The notes under the pieces: model-generated
What the model saw: only the letters and a program-made list of their open reading frames with translations
The model's database searches: none
What the model was told of the DNA's origin: nothing
Position numbers and translations under genes: made by a program
In this document: piece after piece, positions 16,976-25,551 of the stretch
Layout: the number at the start of each line of letters is the position of its first letter
How positions within the stretch are numbered: position 1 is the stretch's first letter
From: Chloroflexota bacterium
Lineage (GTDB): Bacteria; Chloroflexota; Limnocylindria; Limnocylindrales; CSP1-4
NCBI GenBank assembly: GCA_003141455.1
Contig: PLMA01000042.1
Span: 1-64,000 of the forward strand
DNA: 64,000 nt
Direction: 5' to 3'

Positions 16976-18655
16976 TTACTTGTTCAGCCAGACCGAGCTG
17001 AGGTTCTCGACGCCGCCACCGGACCCGACGAAGCCGACGACGTAGGTCTGCGCGCCGGCGGGCAGCATAGCGTCGAGGAGAGGGACCGTCGGCATATCTG
17101 CGGCTATCAGGTCCTGCGCCCTGGACCAGCCTGACCGGGCAGTGGCCGAGTCGGCGGCCGAGAGCGCCGCCGTCATAGCCGTGTTCAGGTCGTCGTTCTG
17201 GTAGTTGAACTCCGGTGACGCGCCCCCGTTGACATAGCGGAAGAGGCCCGTGCTCAGGAAGTCGTCCGGTCCGCCCCAGCGGCACGTCCGGCCGGAGACC
17301 CACATCTGAAGCTTGCCGCTCGCCTGGTCCGACTCGAAGTTGGGCGAGAGTGCCTCGGTCTTGACGTTGACTGTGAATCCGACCGTCAGGAGATCCTGGG
17401 CAATCGCCTCCGCCAGGCCCTTCGGGTCGGGCAGAGACGCCGTCGCCGGGCCGGTGGGATACCACAGGTCGAGAATCAATGCCGTCCCCGATACGCCGGA
17501 TTGAGCCACGTAGCTTCTTGCCTTGGTGACGTCGTACGAGGGCAAGTACTCCCGCTTGTAGTACTGAGCCGCCGCCGGCATCCAGCTATCCGCGACGGCT
17601 GCCTCGCCGGCGTAGAACGCGTTGACATAGGACTGCTTCTCCACGGCCGAGGCGATCGCGAAGCGGACGTTCTTGTTCGCGAGGGGGTTGGCCGCGCCGT
17701 TGATGTCACTCGCGTTGTTCATGGAGATCTGCGCGGTCGTGCAAGACGAGCCCCCGTGGAGGATCCGGAGATTGGCGTCGCCCCGAACCTTGTTCACCGC
17801 GGCGGGATCCAGCGACGCGACGAGATCGACCGCTCCGGACTCGAGCGCCCCGACTCTCGCGGCGCTGTCGGCGTAGGGCTTGAAGACGATCTGATCCAGA
17901 TAGGGCCGACCCGCCGCGTTCCAGTAGCCGGGGTTCTTGACGAGGGCGATGTGGTCGTTGGGCGTCCACTCGCTGAACATGAACGGCCCAGTGCCGACCA
18001 TGGACTTGCCCTTCCCGCCCTGTGCGAGGGCGTATGGGTTGTTGCTCAGGGTCGGGTTGTCGCCATCGTTGACCTGAATCGACGTCGGGCTCAGGATGCC
18101 GAAGGCAGGACCGGTCTGGCTGAGCAGGAAGTTGCTCTGCGGCGCGCGCAGCTTGATGACGACCGTCGTGTTGTCGGGCGCCTCCACCGAGGCCACGTTC
18201 GATGTATCGCCGAAGCCACCGAACGCGGCGGCGTAATAGGTGGCGTGGTCCTGCAGATCGCCCTTGGGGAAGGCCTGCCAGCGGTCGTAGTTGGACTTCA
18301 CCGCTCTCGCGTTGAAGTCAGTGCCGTCGTGGAACTTGATGCCGGTCCGAAGCTTGTAGGTATAAGTCAATCCATCGGGGCTGGCCGTAGGCAGGTCGGA
18401 GGCGAGAACGGGAACGACCTCGCTGACCGTGCCCGGCTTCAGGCCGACCAGGCCTTCGACTACCTGGGCCGCGATCAACATGGAGCTGTCGTCGCTGACG
18501 AGAGCGGGGTCCGCGTAGACCATGTCGCCGCCGATCGCGATCGAGAGGGTGCCACCGGACTTGGGGACTGACCCCGGAGGAGGCGAGCTCGTGCCGCTCC
18601 CACACGCCGCGGCCGCAAGGGCGGCAACGGCGAGCAACGAGGCCAGACGCTTCAT
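16976..18655 (-). CDS. Solute-binding lipoprotein, SBP family 5 (system 1, copy b)
   Basis: 559 aa. Signal peptide MKRLASLLAVAALAAAAC, lipid Cys18. Mature blocks GGTLSIAIGGDMVYADPALVSD, TYTYKLRTGIKFHDGTDFNARAVKSNYDRW and GTGPFMFSEWTPNDHIALVKNPGYW align one-for-one with the neighbouring copy a, so this is a tandem duplication. Start ATG 18655 follows GGGAGAAG. It differs from copy a mainly in the middle and C-terminal ligand lobes, which suggests distinct or broadened ligand range for a shared DppBCDF channel. Confidence 0.9.
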   Translation of the reverse strand: MKRLASLLAVAALAAAACGSGTSSPPPGSVPKSGGTLSIAIGGDMVYADPALVSDDSSMLIAAQVVEGLVGLKPGTVSEVVPVLASDLPTASPDGLTYTYKLRTGIKFHDGTDFNARAVKSNYDRWQAFPKGDLQDHATYYAAAFGGFGDTSNVASVEAPDNTTVVIKLRAPQSNFLLSQTGPAFGILSPTSIQVNDGDNPTLSNNPYALAQGGKGKSMVGTGPFMFSEWTPNDHIALVKNPGYWNAAGRPYLDQIVFKPYADSAARVGALESGAVDLVASLDPAAVNKVRGDANLRILHGGSSCTTAQISMNNASDINGAANPLANKNVRFAIASAVEKQSYVNAFYAGEAAVADSWMPAAAQYYKREYLPSYDVTKARSYVAQSGVSGTALILDLWYPTGPATASLPDPKGLAEAIAQDLLTVGFTVNVKTEALSPNFESDQASGKLQMWVSGRTCRWGGPDDFLSTGLFRYVNGGASPEFNYQNDDLNTAMTAALSAADSATARSGWSRAQDLIAADMPTVPLLDAMLPAGAQTYVVGFVGSGGGVENLSSVWLNK

Positions 18656-18799
18656 TTCTTCTCCCTTCATCCTCTTTGCGCTCTCCCGGTGCACGCGGCC
18701 GTCGAGCTGGGCGACGACATCCGGGTCCCTCGTCAGTTCGGTCCGATTCTGCCGCGTCCGGCGAGACGGATCTCTGCAAGTCCCGTCACCCTATATCAA

Positions 18800-18824
18800 G
18801 TCGGGGCACCGCTGCAGCCCCGAC
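18800..18824 (-). other. Hairpin downstream of dppF2, possible terminator of system 2
   Basis: GTCGGGGC (18800-18807) and GCCCCGAC (18817-18824) form an 8 bp stem with a 9 nt loop, 15 nt after the dppF2 stop. On the transcribed strand it is followed by TTGATATAGGG. That sequence is AT-rich for this genome and could serve as promoter material for binding-protein gene 2. Weak terminator at best. Confidence 0.4.
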
Positions 18825-18838
18825 CGGACGGCTTGCCC

Positions 18839-19963
18839 CTAGTCCACGTCGACGGCGGTCTCGATGACCGACTGCGTGGCGGCTGCTTCCTGCACGGCCT
18901 GGGCCGTCACCTGCTCGGCGAAATGGCAGGCTGCCAGGTGTCCGCCGGCGAGCTCCCGAAGTGGCGGCTCGGTGGTCGAGCATTCGGCCGGATTGCCCAG
19001 CCGTTCCCGCAACCAGCATCGGGTGTGGAAACGGCATCCCGACGGAGGGTTCGCGGGTGAGGGAACGTCGCCCTTCAGGACCAGCCTCTTGGTGCGAACG
19101 CGCGGATCCGGCACGGGAATGGCCGACAGAAGGGCCACCGAGTACGGGTGCTGCGGGGTCGCGTACAGAACGTCCGTGGCTGCCACCTCGACGATCTTGC
19201 CCAGGTACATGACCCCGATCCGTTCGCAGAAGTACTGGACCACGGAGAGGTTATGGGCGATGAAGAGGTAGGTCAGGTTGAACTCCGCTCGCAGGTCCGA
19301 AAGCAGGTTGAGGATCTGCGATTGGATGGAGACGTCCAGGGCCGATACCGGCTCGTCGCAGACGACGAACTCGGGACCGAGAGCCAGGGCGCGAGCGATG
19401 CCGATGCGCTGTCGCTGGCCGCCCGAGAACTCGTGCGGGTAGCGCCGTGAGTAGTCGCGGCGCAGACCCACGGCTTCGAGGTAGTCGCCGACGCGCTGGT
19501 CGCGAATCGATCGCTTCCTCCAGCCGTTGGCCTTGTCGCCCTGGGCCAGCAGACCCTCGCCGATGATGTCGCTGATCGGCATGCGCGGGTTGAGCGAGCC
19601 GTAAGGGTCCTGGAAGATGACCTGCATGCGGCGGCGCATCCTCTTCAGGGCGTCTCCGTGCAGGGCCAGGACGTCCTGGCCGTCCATCGAGACGGACCCG
19701 CCGGTCGCCTTCTCGAGACGGAGAATCGTCCGCCCGAAGGTGGTCTTGCCGCAACCTGACTCGCCTACGAGGCCGAACGTCTCGCCTTTGTAGATCTGGA
19801 GGCTGACGTCGTCCACGGCGTAGACACTGCCGACCTGGTGGCGCAGCAGCCCGCCCATGATCGGGAAGTACTTCTTGAGGTTGAGGGTCTCCAGCAGGAC
19901 CGGCCGTGCGCCGGTGGCGGCAGCGGCGGAGGTCTCCGCCAATCGACTCGAGGCGTCGGTCAC
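18839..19963 (-). CDS. Peptide/opine ABC transporter ATPase, DppF/OppF type (system 2)
   Basis: 374 aa from a GTG at 19963, placed one base after the dppD2 stop. The longer ORF-track N-terminus is out-of-frame dppD2. Walker [12 protein letters not shown], signature [15 protein letters not shown], Walker [14 protein letters not shown], and C-terminal domain with [22 protein letters not shown]. It resembles the system 1 OppF-type protein over its full length but lacks that protein's long Pro/Ala tail. Partner of DppD2 in the ATPase heterodimer. Confidence 0.9.
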   Translation of the reverse strand: MTDASSRLAETSAAAATGARPVLLETLNLKKYFPIMGGLLRHQVGSVYAVDDVSLQIYKGETFGLVGESGCGKTTFGRTILRLEKATGGSVSMDGQDVLALHGDALKRMRRRMQVIFQDPYGSLNPRMPISDIIGEGLLAQGDKANGWRKRSIRDQRVGDYLEAVGLRRDYSRRYPHEFSGGQRQRIGIARALALGPEFVVCDEPVSALDVSIQSQILNLLSDLRAEFNLTYLFIAHNLSVVQYFCERIGVMYLGKIVEVAATDVLYATPQHPYSVALLSAIPVPDPRVRTKRLVLKGDVPSPANPPSGCRFHTRCWLRERLGNPAECSTTEPPLRELAGGHLAACHFAEQVTAQAVQEAAATQSVIETAVDVD

Positions 19964-19964
19964 G

Positions 19965-21050
19965 TCAGCCGCCCACGCTTTCCATTGTCGCCGCCACCGA
20001 TTTCTCGAACGCCTCTCGTCGGCCCGCACCCTCCGGCGAGTGCAGATAGCAGCGCGACTTCGCCCCGTTGGGGGCCGGCAGAAGCTCGGGCTCGCTGGCT
20101 GAGCAGGCCTCCCAGGCATACGGGCAGCGTGGTTGGAACTTGCACCCAGGCGGCAGCCGGAACGGGTTGGGAACGACGCCCTTGATCACCGAGAGGGCAC
20201 GGCCGCGCTTCTTGACGCCGGGGATGGAGTTCAGCAAACCCTGCGTGTATGGGTGCTGGGGCGCGAGCAGGACCTGGTCGACGGTCCCGGCCTCCACGAT
20301 GCGGCCCGCATACATCACCGCGATGGTCTGGACGGTCTCGGCAACGACGGCCAGATCGTGCGTGATGAGCAGGAGAGCGGTCCCGGTCCGGGCCTGCAGC
20401 GCCTTGATGAGCTCGAGGATCTGGGCCTGGATCGTGACGTCCAGGGCCGTGGTGGGCTCGTCGGCGATGACCAGCTTGGGGTTGCATGACAGGGCCATGG
20501 CGATCATGGCTCGCTGGCGCATGCCGCCCGACAGCTCATGGGGATACTGCTTCACCCGCCGCTCCGGGGCCGAGACTCCGACAGCCTTGAGGGACTCGAT
20601 GGCGCGCTCGGCGGCTTCCTTCTTGTTGACGTCGTTATGGAGAAGGATCGCTTCGCTGATCTGGTCGCCGATGGTGAACACCGGGTTCAGGCTGGTCATC
20701 GGCTCCTGGAAGACCATCGCAATCTCGCCGCCCCGGACGTGGCGCATCTCAGAGTCCGACAGCTTGAGCAGGTCGCGGCCGTCGAACCATATCTCGCCAC
20801 CGGCTATCTCACCGGGCGGGATGTCGATGAGTCGCATGATCGAGTGGGCGGTAACGCTCTTGCCACAGCCGGACTCTCCCACGAGCCCAACCGTCCCGCC
20901 CGGAGGGATGGAGAAGTCGACTCCGTCGACGGCTTTGACCGTGCCGTCCATCACGTGGAAGTAGGTCCGCAGGCCCCGGACGTCGAGGAGCGGGCGGTCC
21001 GGTACGGTGGCGCCCGGGTCGGCGCCGCCGGCAGGAGATATGGCGGTCAT
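19965..21050 (-). CDS. Peptide/opine ABC transporter ATPase, DppD/OppD type (system 2)
   Basis: 361 aa. Walker [10 protein letters not shown]-loop [16 protein letters not shown], signature [15 protein letters not shown], Walker [14 protein letters not shown], and C-terminal [17 protein letters not shown]. It overlaps dppC2 by 4 bp (21047-21050) and abuts dppF2. SGGMRQR and EPMTSLNP mark it as the D subunit. Confidence 0.92.
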   Translation of the reverse strand: MTAISPAGGADPGATVPDRPLLDVRGLRTYFHVMDGTVKAVDGVDFSIPPGGTVGLVGESGCGKSVTAHSIMRLIDIPPGEIAGGEIWFDGRDLLKLSDSEMRHVRGGEIAMVFQEPMTSLNPVFTIGDQISEAILLHNDVNKKEAAERAIESLKAVGVSAPERRVKQYPHELSGGMRQRAMIAMALSCNPKLVIADEPTTALDVTIQAQILELIKALQARTGTALLLITHDLAVVAETVQTIAVMYAGRIVEAGTVDQVLLAPQHPYTQGLLNSIPGVKKRGRALSVIKGVVPNPFRLPPGCKFQPRCPYAWEACSASEPELLPAPNGAKSRCYLHSPEGAGRREAFEKSVAATMESVGG

Positions 21051-22006
21051 TCGCGACTCCTGGGATCGAGGGCGTCACGAAGACCGTCGCCCATGAAGTT
21101 GATGCCAAGCACGGTCAGCACGATGGCCAGGCCGGGGAAGAGAGGCCACCACCAGTTCCCGACGAGGATGTCGTTCTGCGCGTTGCTCAAGATGTTGCCC
21201 CAGGTGGGGTTGTAGGCGGCGTTTACGCCGTAGCCGATGTAGCTCACGAACGCCTCGGTCACGATGAAAGCGGCCACCGAGAGGGTCGTCACGACGATGA
21301 TCGGGCTCATCGCGTTGGGCAGGATGTGGCGGAAGATGATGCGCAGGTCGCTCACGCCGACCGCCCTGGCCGCGTCGACGAAGACCTCTGTGCGCAGCGT
21401 CAAGAAGAGGCTGCGGACGAGCCTCGCGATCCCTGGCCAGCCGAGTAACGCGAAGACCAGCAGGATCACCCGCCAGTCGCCGTACCCAAACACCTTCGCG
21501 AACACGATGATCACGAACAGAAGCGGCATGCTCAAGAGCACGTCCACGATGCGCATCAGGATCGTGTCCACCCAGCCGCCGAAGTACCCGGAGATGCCGC
21601 CGACTATCGCACCCAACACCGACGCGAACGCCGCGGCCCCGATCCCGATCGTGAGCGAGAGTCGCGCGCCGTTCACGACCAGGGTGAGAAGGTCCTCCTG
21701 CGTTCCGCCTACCGTGCCCAGGATATGCCCGTCGTTGAAGGGCGGGCAGCCGAGATTGGCCGAGATCGTGGTGCCCGGGCAGAACTTCAGCGGGTATGGA
21801 ACGTTCGTGGCTTCGTACGGCAGGATGAACGGTCCGAAGGCGGCGATCGCGACAAAGGTCAAGAAGAGGCCGGCGCCGAACATTGCCAGCTTGTGGCGGC
21901 GGAACCGTCGCCAGGCGAGCTGCCACTGGTTCAGCGAAACGAGGGCGACTTCGAAGTCGGCCGGCGCGTCTGAGGCCGTTGGGGTCATGTCGGGAATACG
22001 ATCCAC
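21047..22006 (-). CDS. Peptide/opine ABC transporter permease, DppC type (system 2)
   Basis: 319 aa. OppC_N segment [32 protein letters not shown], a periplasmic loop with a Cys pair ([17 protein letters not shown]), [24 protein letters not shown], and EAA-like loop [25 protein letters not shown]. The C-terminus [15 protein letters not shown] is diagnostic. The ORF start is a GTG at 22006; an in-frame ATG at 21988 is an alternative and neither has a strong ribosome site. The gene lies 9 nt after dppB2. Confidence 0.9.
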   Translation of the reverse strand: MDRIPDMTPTASDAPADFEVALVSLNQWQLAWRRFRRHKLAMFGAGLFLTFVAIAAFGPFILPYEATNVPYPLKFCPGTTISANLGCPPFNDGHILGTVGGTQEDLLTLVVNGARLSLTIGIGAAAFASVLGAIVGGISGYFGGWVDTILMRIVDVLLSMPLLFVIIVFAKVFGYGDWRVILLVFALLGWPGIARLVRSLFLTLRTEVFVDAARAVGVSDLRIIFRHILPNAMSPIIVVTTLSVAAFIVTEAFVSYIGYGVNAAYNPTWGNILSNAQNDILVGNWWWPLFPGLAIVLTVLGINFMGDGLRDALDPRSRE

Positions 22007-22015
22007 TGCGTCGCC

Positions 22016-23083
22016 CTAGTCGTACTTGACGCGGGGATCGACCACCGCGTACAGGACGTCGGCCAGAAGGTTGGCAAAGACGATGCTGACCGCGGCGATC
22101 AACAAGATGCCCATCAGCACCGGGTAGTCCGTGTGGCCGACGGACTCGATGAACTGCCGGCCCATTCCCGGCCAGGCGAAGATCGTCTCCGTCACGATCG
22201 CGCCGCTGAAGAGGAACGGAATCTCCAGGCCGACATTCGTGATCACCGGCAGCAGGGCGTTGCGGAGCGCATGCCGGAGAACGACCCGCCGCTCAGGCAC
22301 ACCCTTCGCTCGCGCCGTCTTGACGTAGTCCTGGTTGAGCGAGTCCAGCATGCTCGATCTCACGAACCTCGAGTCGCCGGCGATGCTCACGGTGACGAGC
22401 GTCAAGACCGGCAACACGAGATGCCGGCCCAGGTCGAAGATCGCGAAGAACGGGTTCTGGCCGAAGAAGACCCAGTAGCTGTCCGTGCCGAACGCGGGAG
22501 TCGTATATGGGTCGTTCATGCCGCTGGCCGGGAACCACCGTAATGGAGGCACCGACAGGAATGTGATCAGCATCAACCCAAGCCAGAAAGTTGGCAGCGA
22601 ATAGCCGACGTAGTTGAAGATGGTCAATCCCGAGTCGAACAGGCTGTAGCGTTTGACCGCCGCATACACCCCCGCGAGGATCGCGATCGTGACCCATATG
22701 AGGTAGGCGGTCACCGTCAGGATCAGCGTCGGGAGCATCCGCTGGGCGATGACGTCCGTCACCAACCGCCCGTCGAAGACCGAGTATCCGAAATCGCCGT
22801 GCAGGATGCCGTTATCGCCGCCGCCCAGAGCGGGAGGCAGGACGTTCACCACGATTGGCTTGTCGCCGCACACGCCGAGCCACTTGCAGTACTGGAGCGG
22901 AAGCGGATCGTCCAGACCCCAGCGATGCTCAAACGCGGCGATCTGCGCCTGAGTGACCCTTGCGTTCTGGGCGAAGCGCTGAGCCGGATTGCCCTGCACG
23001 TGCATCAGAAGGAAGGTGAAGACCGTGATCAGGAACAGAACCGGTATGGCCTGGATCATGCGCCTGACGACGTACTTGATCAT
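22016..23083 (-). CDS. Peptide/opine ABC transporter permease, DppB type (system 2)
   Basis: 355 aa. Starts MIKYVVRRMIQAIPVLFLITVFTFLLMHVQGNPA as in DppB/OppB. It has a long periplasmic loop (residues about 60-110), HGDFGYSVFDGRLVTDVI, EAA-like loop YVKTARAKGVPERRVVLRHALRNALLPV, and C-terminal DVLYAVVDPRVKYD. A 92 nt spacer with a 16 bp perfect hairpin separates it from the binding-protein gene upstream. Confidence 0.92.
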   Translation of the reverse strand: MIKYVVRRMIQAIPVLFLITVFTFLLMHVQGNPAQRFAQNARVTQAQIAAFEHRWGLDDPLPLQYCKWLGVCGDKPIVVNVLPPALGGGDNGILHGDFGYSVFDGRLVTDVIAQRMLPTLILTVTAYLIWVTIAILAGVYAAVKRYSLFDSGLTIFNYVGYSLPTFWLGLMLITFLSVPPLRWFPASGMNDPYTTPAFGTDSYWVFFGQNPFFAIFDLGRHLVLPVLTLVTVSIAGDSRFVRSSMLDSLNQDYVKTARAKGVPERRVVLRHALRNALLPVITNVGLEIPFLFSGAIVTETIFAWPGMGRQFIESVGHTDYPVLMGILLIAAVSIVFANLLADVLYAVVDPRVKYD

Positions 23084-23103
23084 GTGACTCGCTCGTGTGT
23101 ATG

Positions 23104-23139
23104 AGAGGGCGACGAGCCCGACGGGGCTCGTCGCCCTCT
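23104..23139 (-). other. 16 bp perfect hairpin between binding-protein gene 3 and dppB2
   Basis: AGAGGGCGACGAGCCC (23104-23119) pairs exactly with GGGCTCGTCGCCCTCT (23124-23139) around a 4 nt loop. It is the strongest hairpin seen in the window. No U-run follows in the direction of transcription (next bases CATACACACG). The location between lipoprotein gene and permease gene matches the other spacer hairpins and suggests differential expression. Confidence 0.65.
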
Positions 23140-23175
23140 GTTATCGAGAACTAATGCTAGAGGCCGATCTTCAGA

Positions 23176-24846
23176 TCAGTCTGCAGTCCAGTCGCCGATG
23201 TTCCACTCACCGGCCGACGTGGTCGGGTTCCCGGTGAAGTTGTGGATCCTCGGCTTCACGAGCCACACGTCCTTGCGCATGTAGAGCGGCAGCTCGTAGG
23301 TGTTCTGGTCGGTGACGTAGATGTCCTGGATCGTCCCCATCGCGGCTTTGACCACCGTCGGATCGACGGAGTTCTTGACGGCGTTGTAGGCGTCGTCGAG
23401 CGCCGGAAGGTTGATTCGGGCGGTGTTCTGGCCGTTGTGCGGGGCGGCGTCCGGAATACCCTGGGAGGTGTAGACGTTGTATCCGCCGAGCGGATCCAGC
23501 GGCGACACGTACGCGAACTCAGCCACGTCGAAAGTGCCGTGGACCAGGTTGCACTTGGTGTCTGCCTTGATGGCGTCCCACCCACCGAAAACGTCGCCGG
23601 ACGGAGCTGCGGTGACATTGGCCTGGATGCCAACTGCCTTCAGCTGCGAAGCCACGAGCTTGAGGGTGTCCTGGCGCACCTGGCGGGTAGTGGTGCAGTA
23701 GTCCAGCGCGAGCGTCTTGCCCGCCTTAGCCATGTAGCCGTCGGAGCCGAGGGCCCAGCCGGCAGCGGTCAGGAGAGCGGTCGCAGCCGCCGGATCGGCA
23801 GCCGTAGAGCCACCCTCGACCTTGTAGTACCAGGTCAGAGGAGAGATGTAGTTGTTGGTGACCGAGACGTTACCTCCGAGCGGTCCGGCCGCGATGGCCT
23901 GGCGGTCGGTCGCGAGCTTGACGGCTTTGATGATCGTCTTGTAGTCAGCGCCGAACTTGTCCGATAGCGACTTGTTGTTGAACTGGTGGAGTTCGTAGGT
24001 CAGCGAGTCGTGGATGACTTGCTCGTTCAGATCGATGCCCGCGAGAGATGGGATGTCGGCGTCGTTGAGGTCCTGGGCGACGTCGTACTCGCCGGCCTTG
24101 TAGCCCTGCAGCATCGTCGCGGCGTCCGCGTAGTACTTCCAAATCACCTGATCCACAAACGGGGCATGGCCGCTGATGGTGGACCACTTGCTGTTGGCAA
24201 CCGTTGTGAGCTGCGCGTCGGCCTGGGCCTCGGTCGGGATGTACGGCCCGTCGTAGACGCCGGACTTCAGGTCGCCCATGGGATACAGCTTGGTCGGGGC
24301 ATCCTTGACCGGAATGCTCTGGATGTACTTGGCCGGGAGCAAAGGCGCGACGAGGTAGAGATAGCCCTCGTACACCTTGCCGAAATGCATCACGCAGGTG
24401 GTGCCGCTACCGCCGTCGATTGCGGTGACGTCCTCCCAACCGATGGTGCCGCCGGCCAGACCCGTGTTGTCCGGGTCCATGATCCATTTCCACGTGCCCG
24501 ATAGGTCGTCGCACGTGATGGCGCTGCCGTCGGACCACTGCATGCCGGACTTGAGCTTCCAGGTCACGTCCATACCGGCCCCCACCATCTTGACGTCACC
24601 GTTGGCCAGAGTCGGCACTTCGGTGACGAGGGTCGGGATCGTGCGCAGGTCGGGCGTCACGTCCACCAGGTTGTGGAACATGCTGCCGGCGACTTCGATG
24701 TCGGTCTCTGCCTGGGCCAGATACGGGTTGACCGTATCGGGGTACTGCCACTCGGCAACCACGATCTTCTTCGAGGGAGTGCTGGACGAGCACGCCCCGA
24801 CAATGAGCGCGCCCACGGCGAGAACGCTGAAAAGACGTCTATACAT
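23176..24846 (-). CDS. Solute-binding lipoprotein, SBP family 5 (system 2, copy a)
   Basis: 556 aa. Signal peptide MYRRLFSVLAVGALIVGAC, lipid Cys19. Blocks: KKIVVAEWQYPDTVNPYLAQAETDIEVAGSMF, VTWKLKSGMQWSDGSAITCDDL, LATDRQAIAAGPLGGNVSVTNNYISPLTWYY and C-terminal IHNFTGNPTTSAGEWNIGDW. Start ATG follows GGAGGCGG. It is paralogous to the next binding protein (25552-27348) and distinct from the system 1 pair. A TTGACA-N17-CATAGT promoter lies about 135 nt upstream. It feeds DppBCDF system 2. Confidence 0.9.
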   Translation of the reverse strand: MYRRLFSVLAVGALIVGACSSSTPSKKIVVAEWQYPDTVNPYLAQAETDIEVAGSMFHNLVDVTPDLRTIPTLVTEVPTLANGDVKMVGAGMDVTWKLKSGMQWSDGSAITCDDLSGTWKWIMDPDNTGLAGGTIGWEDVTAIDGGSGTTCVMHFGKVYEGYLYLVAPLLPAKYIQSIPVKDAPTKLYPMGDLKSGVYDGPYIPTEAQADAQLTTVANSKWSTISGHAPFVDQVIWKYYADAATMLQGYKAGEYDVAQDLNDADIPSLAGIDLNEQVIHDSLTYELHQFNNKSLSDKFGADYKTIIKAVKLATDRQAIAAGPLGGNVSVTNNYISPLTWYYKVEGGSTAADPAAATALLTAAGWALGSDGYMAKAGKTLALDYCTTTRQVRQDTLKLVASQLKAVGIQANVTAAPSGDVFGGWDAIKADTKCNLVHGTFDVAEFAYVSPLDPLGGYNVYTSQGIPDAAPHNGQNTARINLPALDDAYNAVKNSVDPTVVKAAMGTIQDIYVTDQNTYELPLYMRKDVWLVKPRIHNFTGNPTTSAGEWNIGDWTAD

Positions 24847-24979
24847 CCATCCGCCTCCAACTCACTCATGCATTGATTGAGAGAGAAACCCTAGTTCCCG
24901 CCGCGCGGCCGCTTCGCGTCTGGGTCGGCGGCGAGAAGTGGGCTCTTCTCCTGATGCTGGGCCGGCCATGAGCGCCCCT

Positions 24980-25008
24980 ACTATGGAGAGGCACTCCGGG
25001 GGTGTCAA
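24980..25008 (-). promoter_or_regulatory. Sigma70-type promoter of binding-protein gene 3
   Basis: On the minus strand: -35 TTGACA (25003-25008), 17 nt spacer, -10 CATAGT (24980-24985). Predicted transcription start lies near 24973, giving a leader of about 125 nt before the ATG at 24846. The -35 is consensus, and the same -35/-10 pair with the same spacing occurs upstream of the paralogous gene 4. Confidence 0.6.
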
Positions 25009-25307
25009 TTGACCGCCGGCGACCGCCACCGCTCAAGTGATCCGTCGTCCTGCCGGCACCTCCTCGAACACAAAGCAATGGGGACCTGTACTCGGCAGTC
25101 CCGTCTTCCTCCCGGGCGCGCTCCCTTGGTCAGCCGCTCCCGGAACGGGTCTGTCATACGCCATCGGCCCTGGTGGCTGGACCTGCCGGGCCCCGCGAAA
25201 GCGACGGCACATGTTCCGCGCGCATCGCGAGCGTCGGATCTCCGAACTCGCTCCTGCGCCGGTCGCGAGAGCTATTGGCAGTCCTTTCCAGTGCCCGTGT
25301 GCGTACG

Positions 25308-25320
25308 ATACACCCTGTAT
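25308..25320. promoter_or_regulatory. Small AT-rich palindrome, possible regulator site
   Basis: ATACACCCTGTAT has 5 bp perfect arms around a 3 nt centre and sits in an AT-rich island within an otherwise GC-rich gap. It could be a repressor half-site pair or a promoter element. No adjacent gene start supports either. Confidence 0.2.
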
Positions 25321-25459
25321 AACACCGCGGATGGCCCCATCTCCGAGCAGCATGGTCGCCGTTTTCGTGGATGCCGCGCCCCTGCGCTCTGGTCATCCGT
25401 TGGCCGTTCGAGAGGCCCGTCCGGAGCCCCCGCCGAACGGTCTCGTAGTAGCTCGCCGC

Positions 25460-25505
25460 CGGACGGCCTGCGCGTTCCGCAGAGACCTCGGCCTAAGGCC
25501 GTCCG
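25460..25505 (-). other. Hairpin downstream of binding-protein gene 4
   Basis: CGGACGGCCT (25460-25469) and AGGCCGTCCG (25496-25505) form a perfect 10 bp stem with a 26 nt loop, about 45 nt after the stop codon. No U-run is present. It may stabilise or end the lipoprotein mRNA. Confidence 0.4.
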
Positions 25506-25551
25506 AGCCCGGGTGAACGCGGCCGCTCACAATCACGGCGCAGCCGGGCGA

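Larger units (their letters stand above)
24847..25551. other. 705 bp intergenic region between binding-protein genes 4 and 3
   Basis: No credible gene was found. The ORFs on both strands here have random-looking Arg/Pro/Ser-rich translations with no domain motif and no ribosome site. The region holds a sigma70-type promoter for gene 3 (24980-25008), an AT-rich small palindrome (25308-25320) and a 10 bp hairpin shortly after gene 4 (25460-25505). It may be what remains of a deleted or decayed segment. Confidence 0.6.
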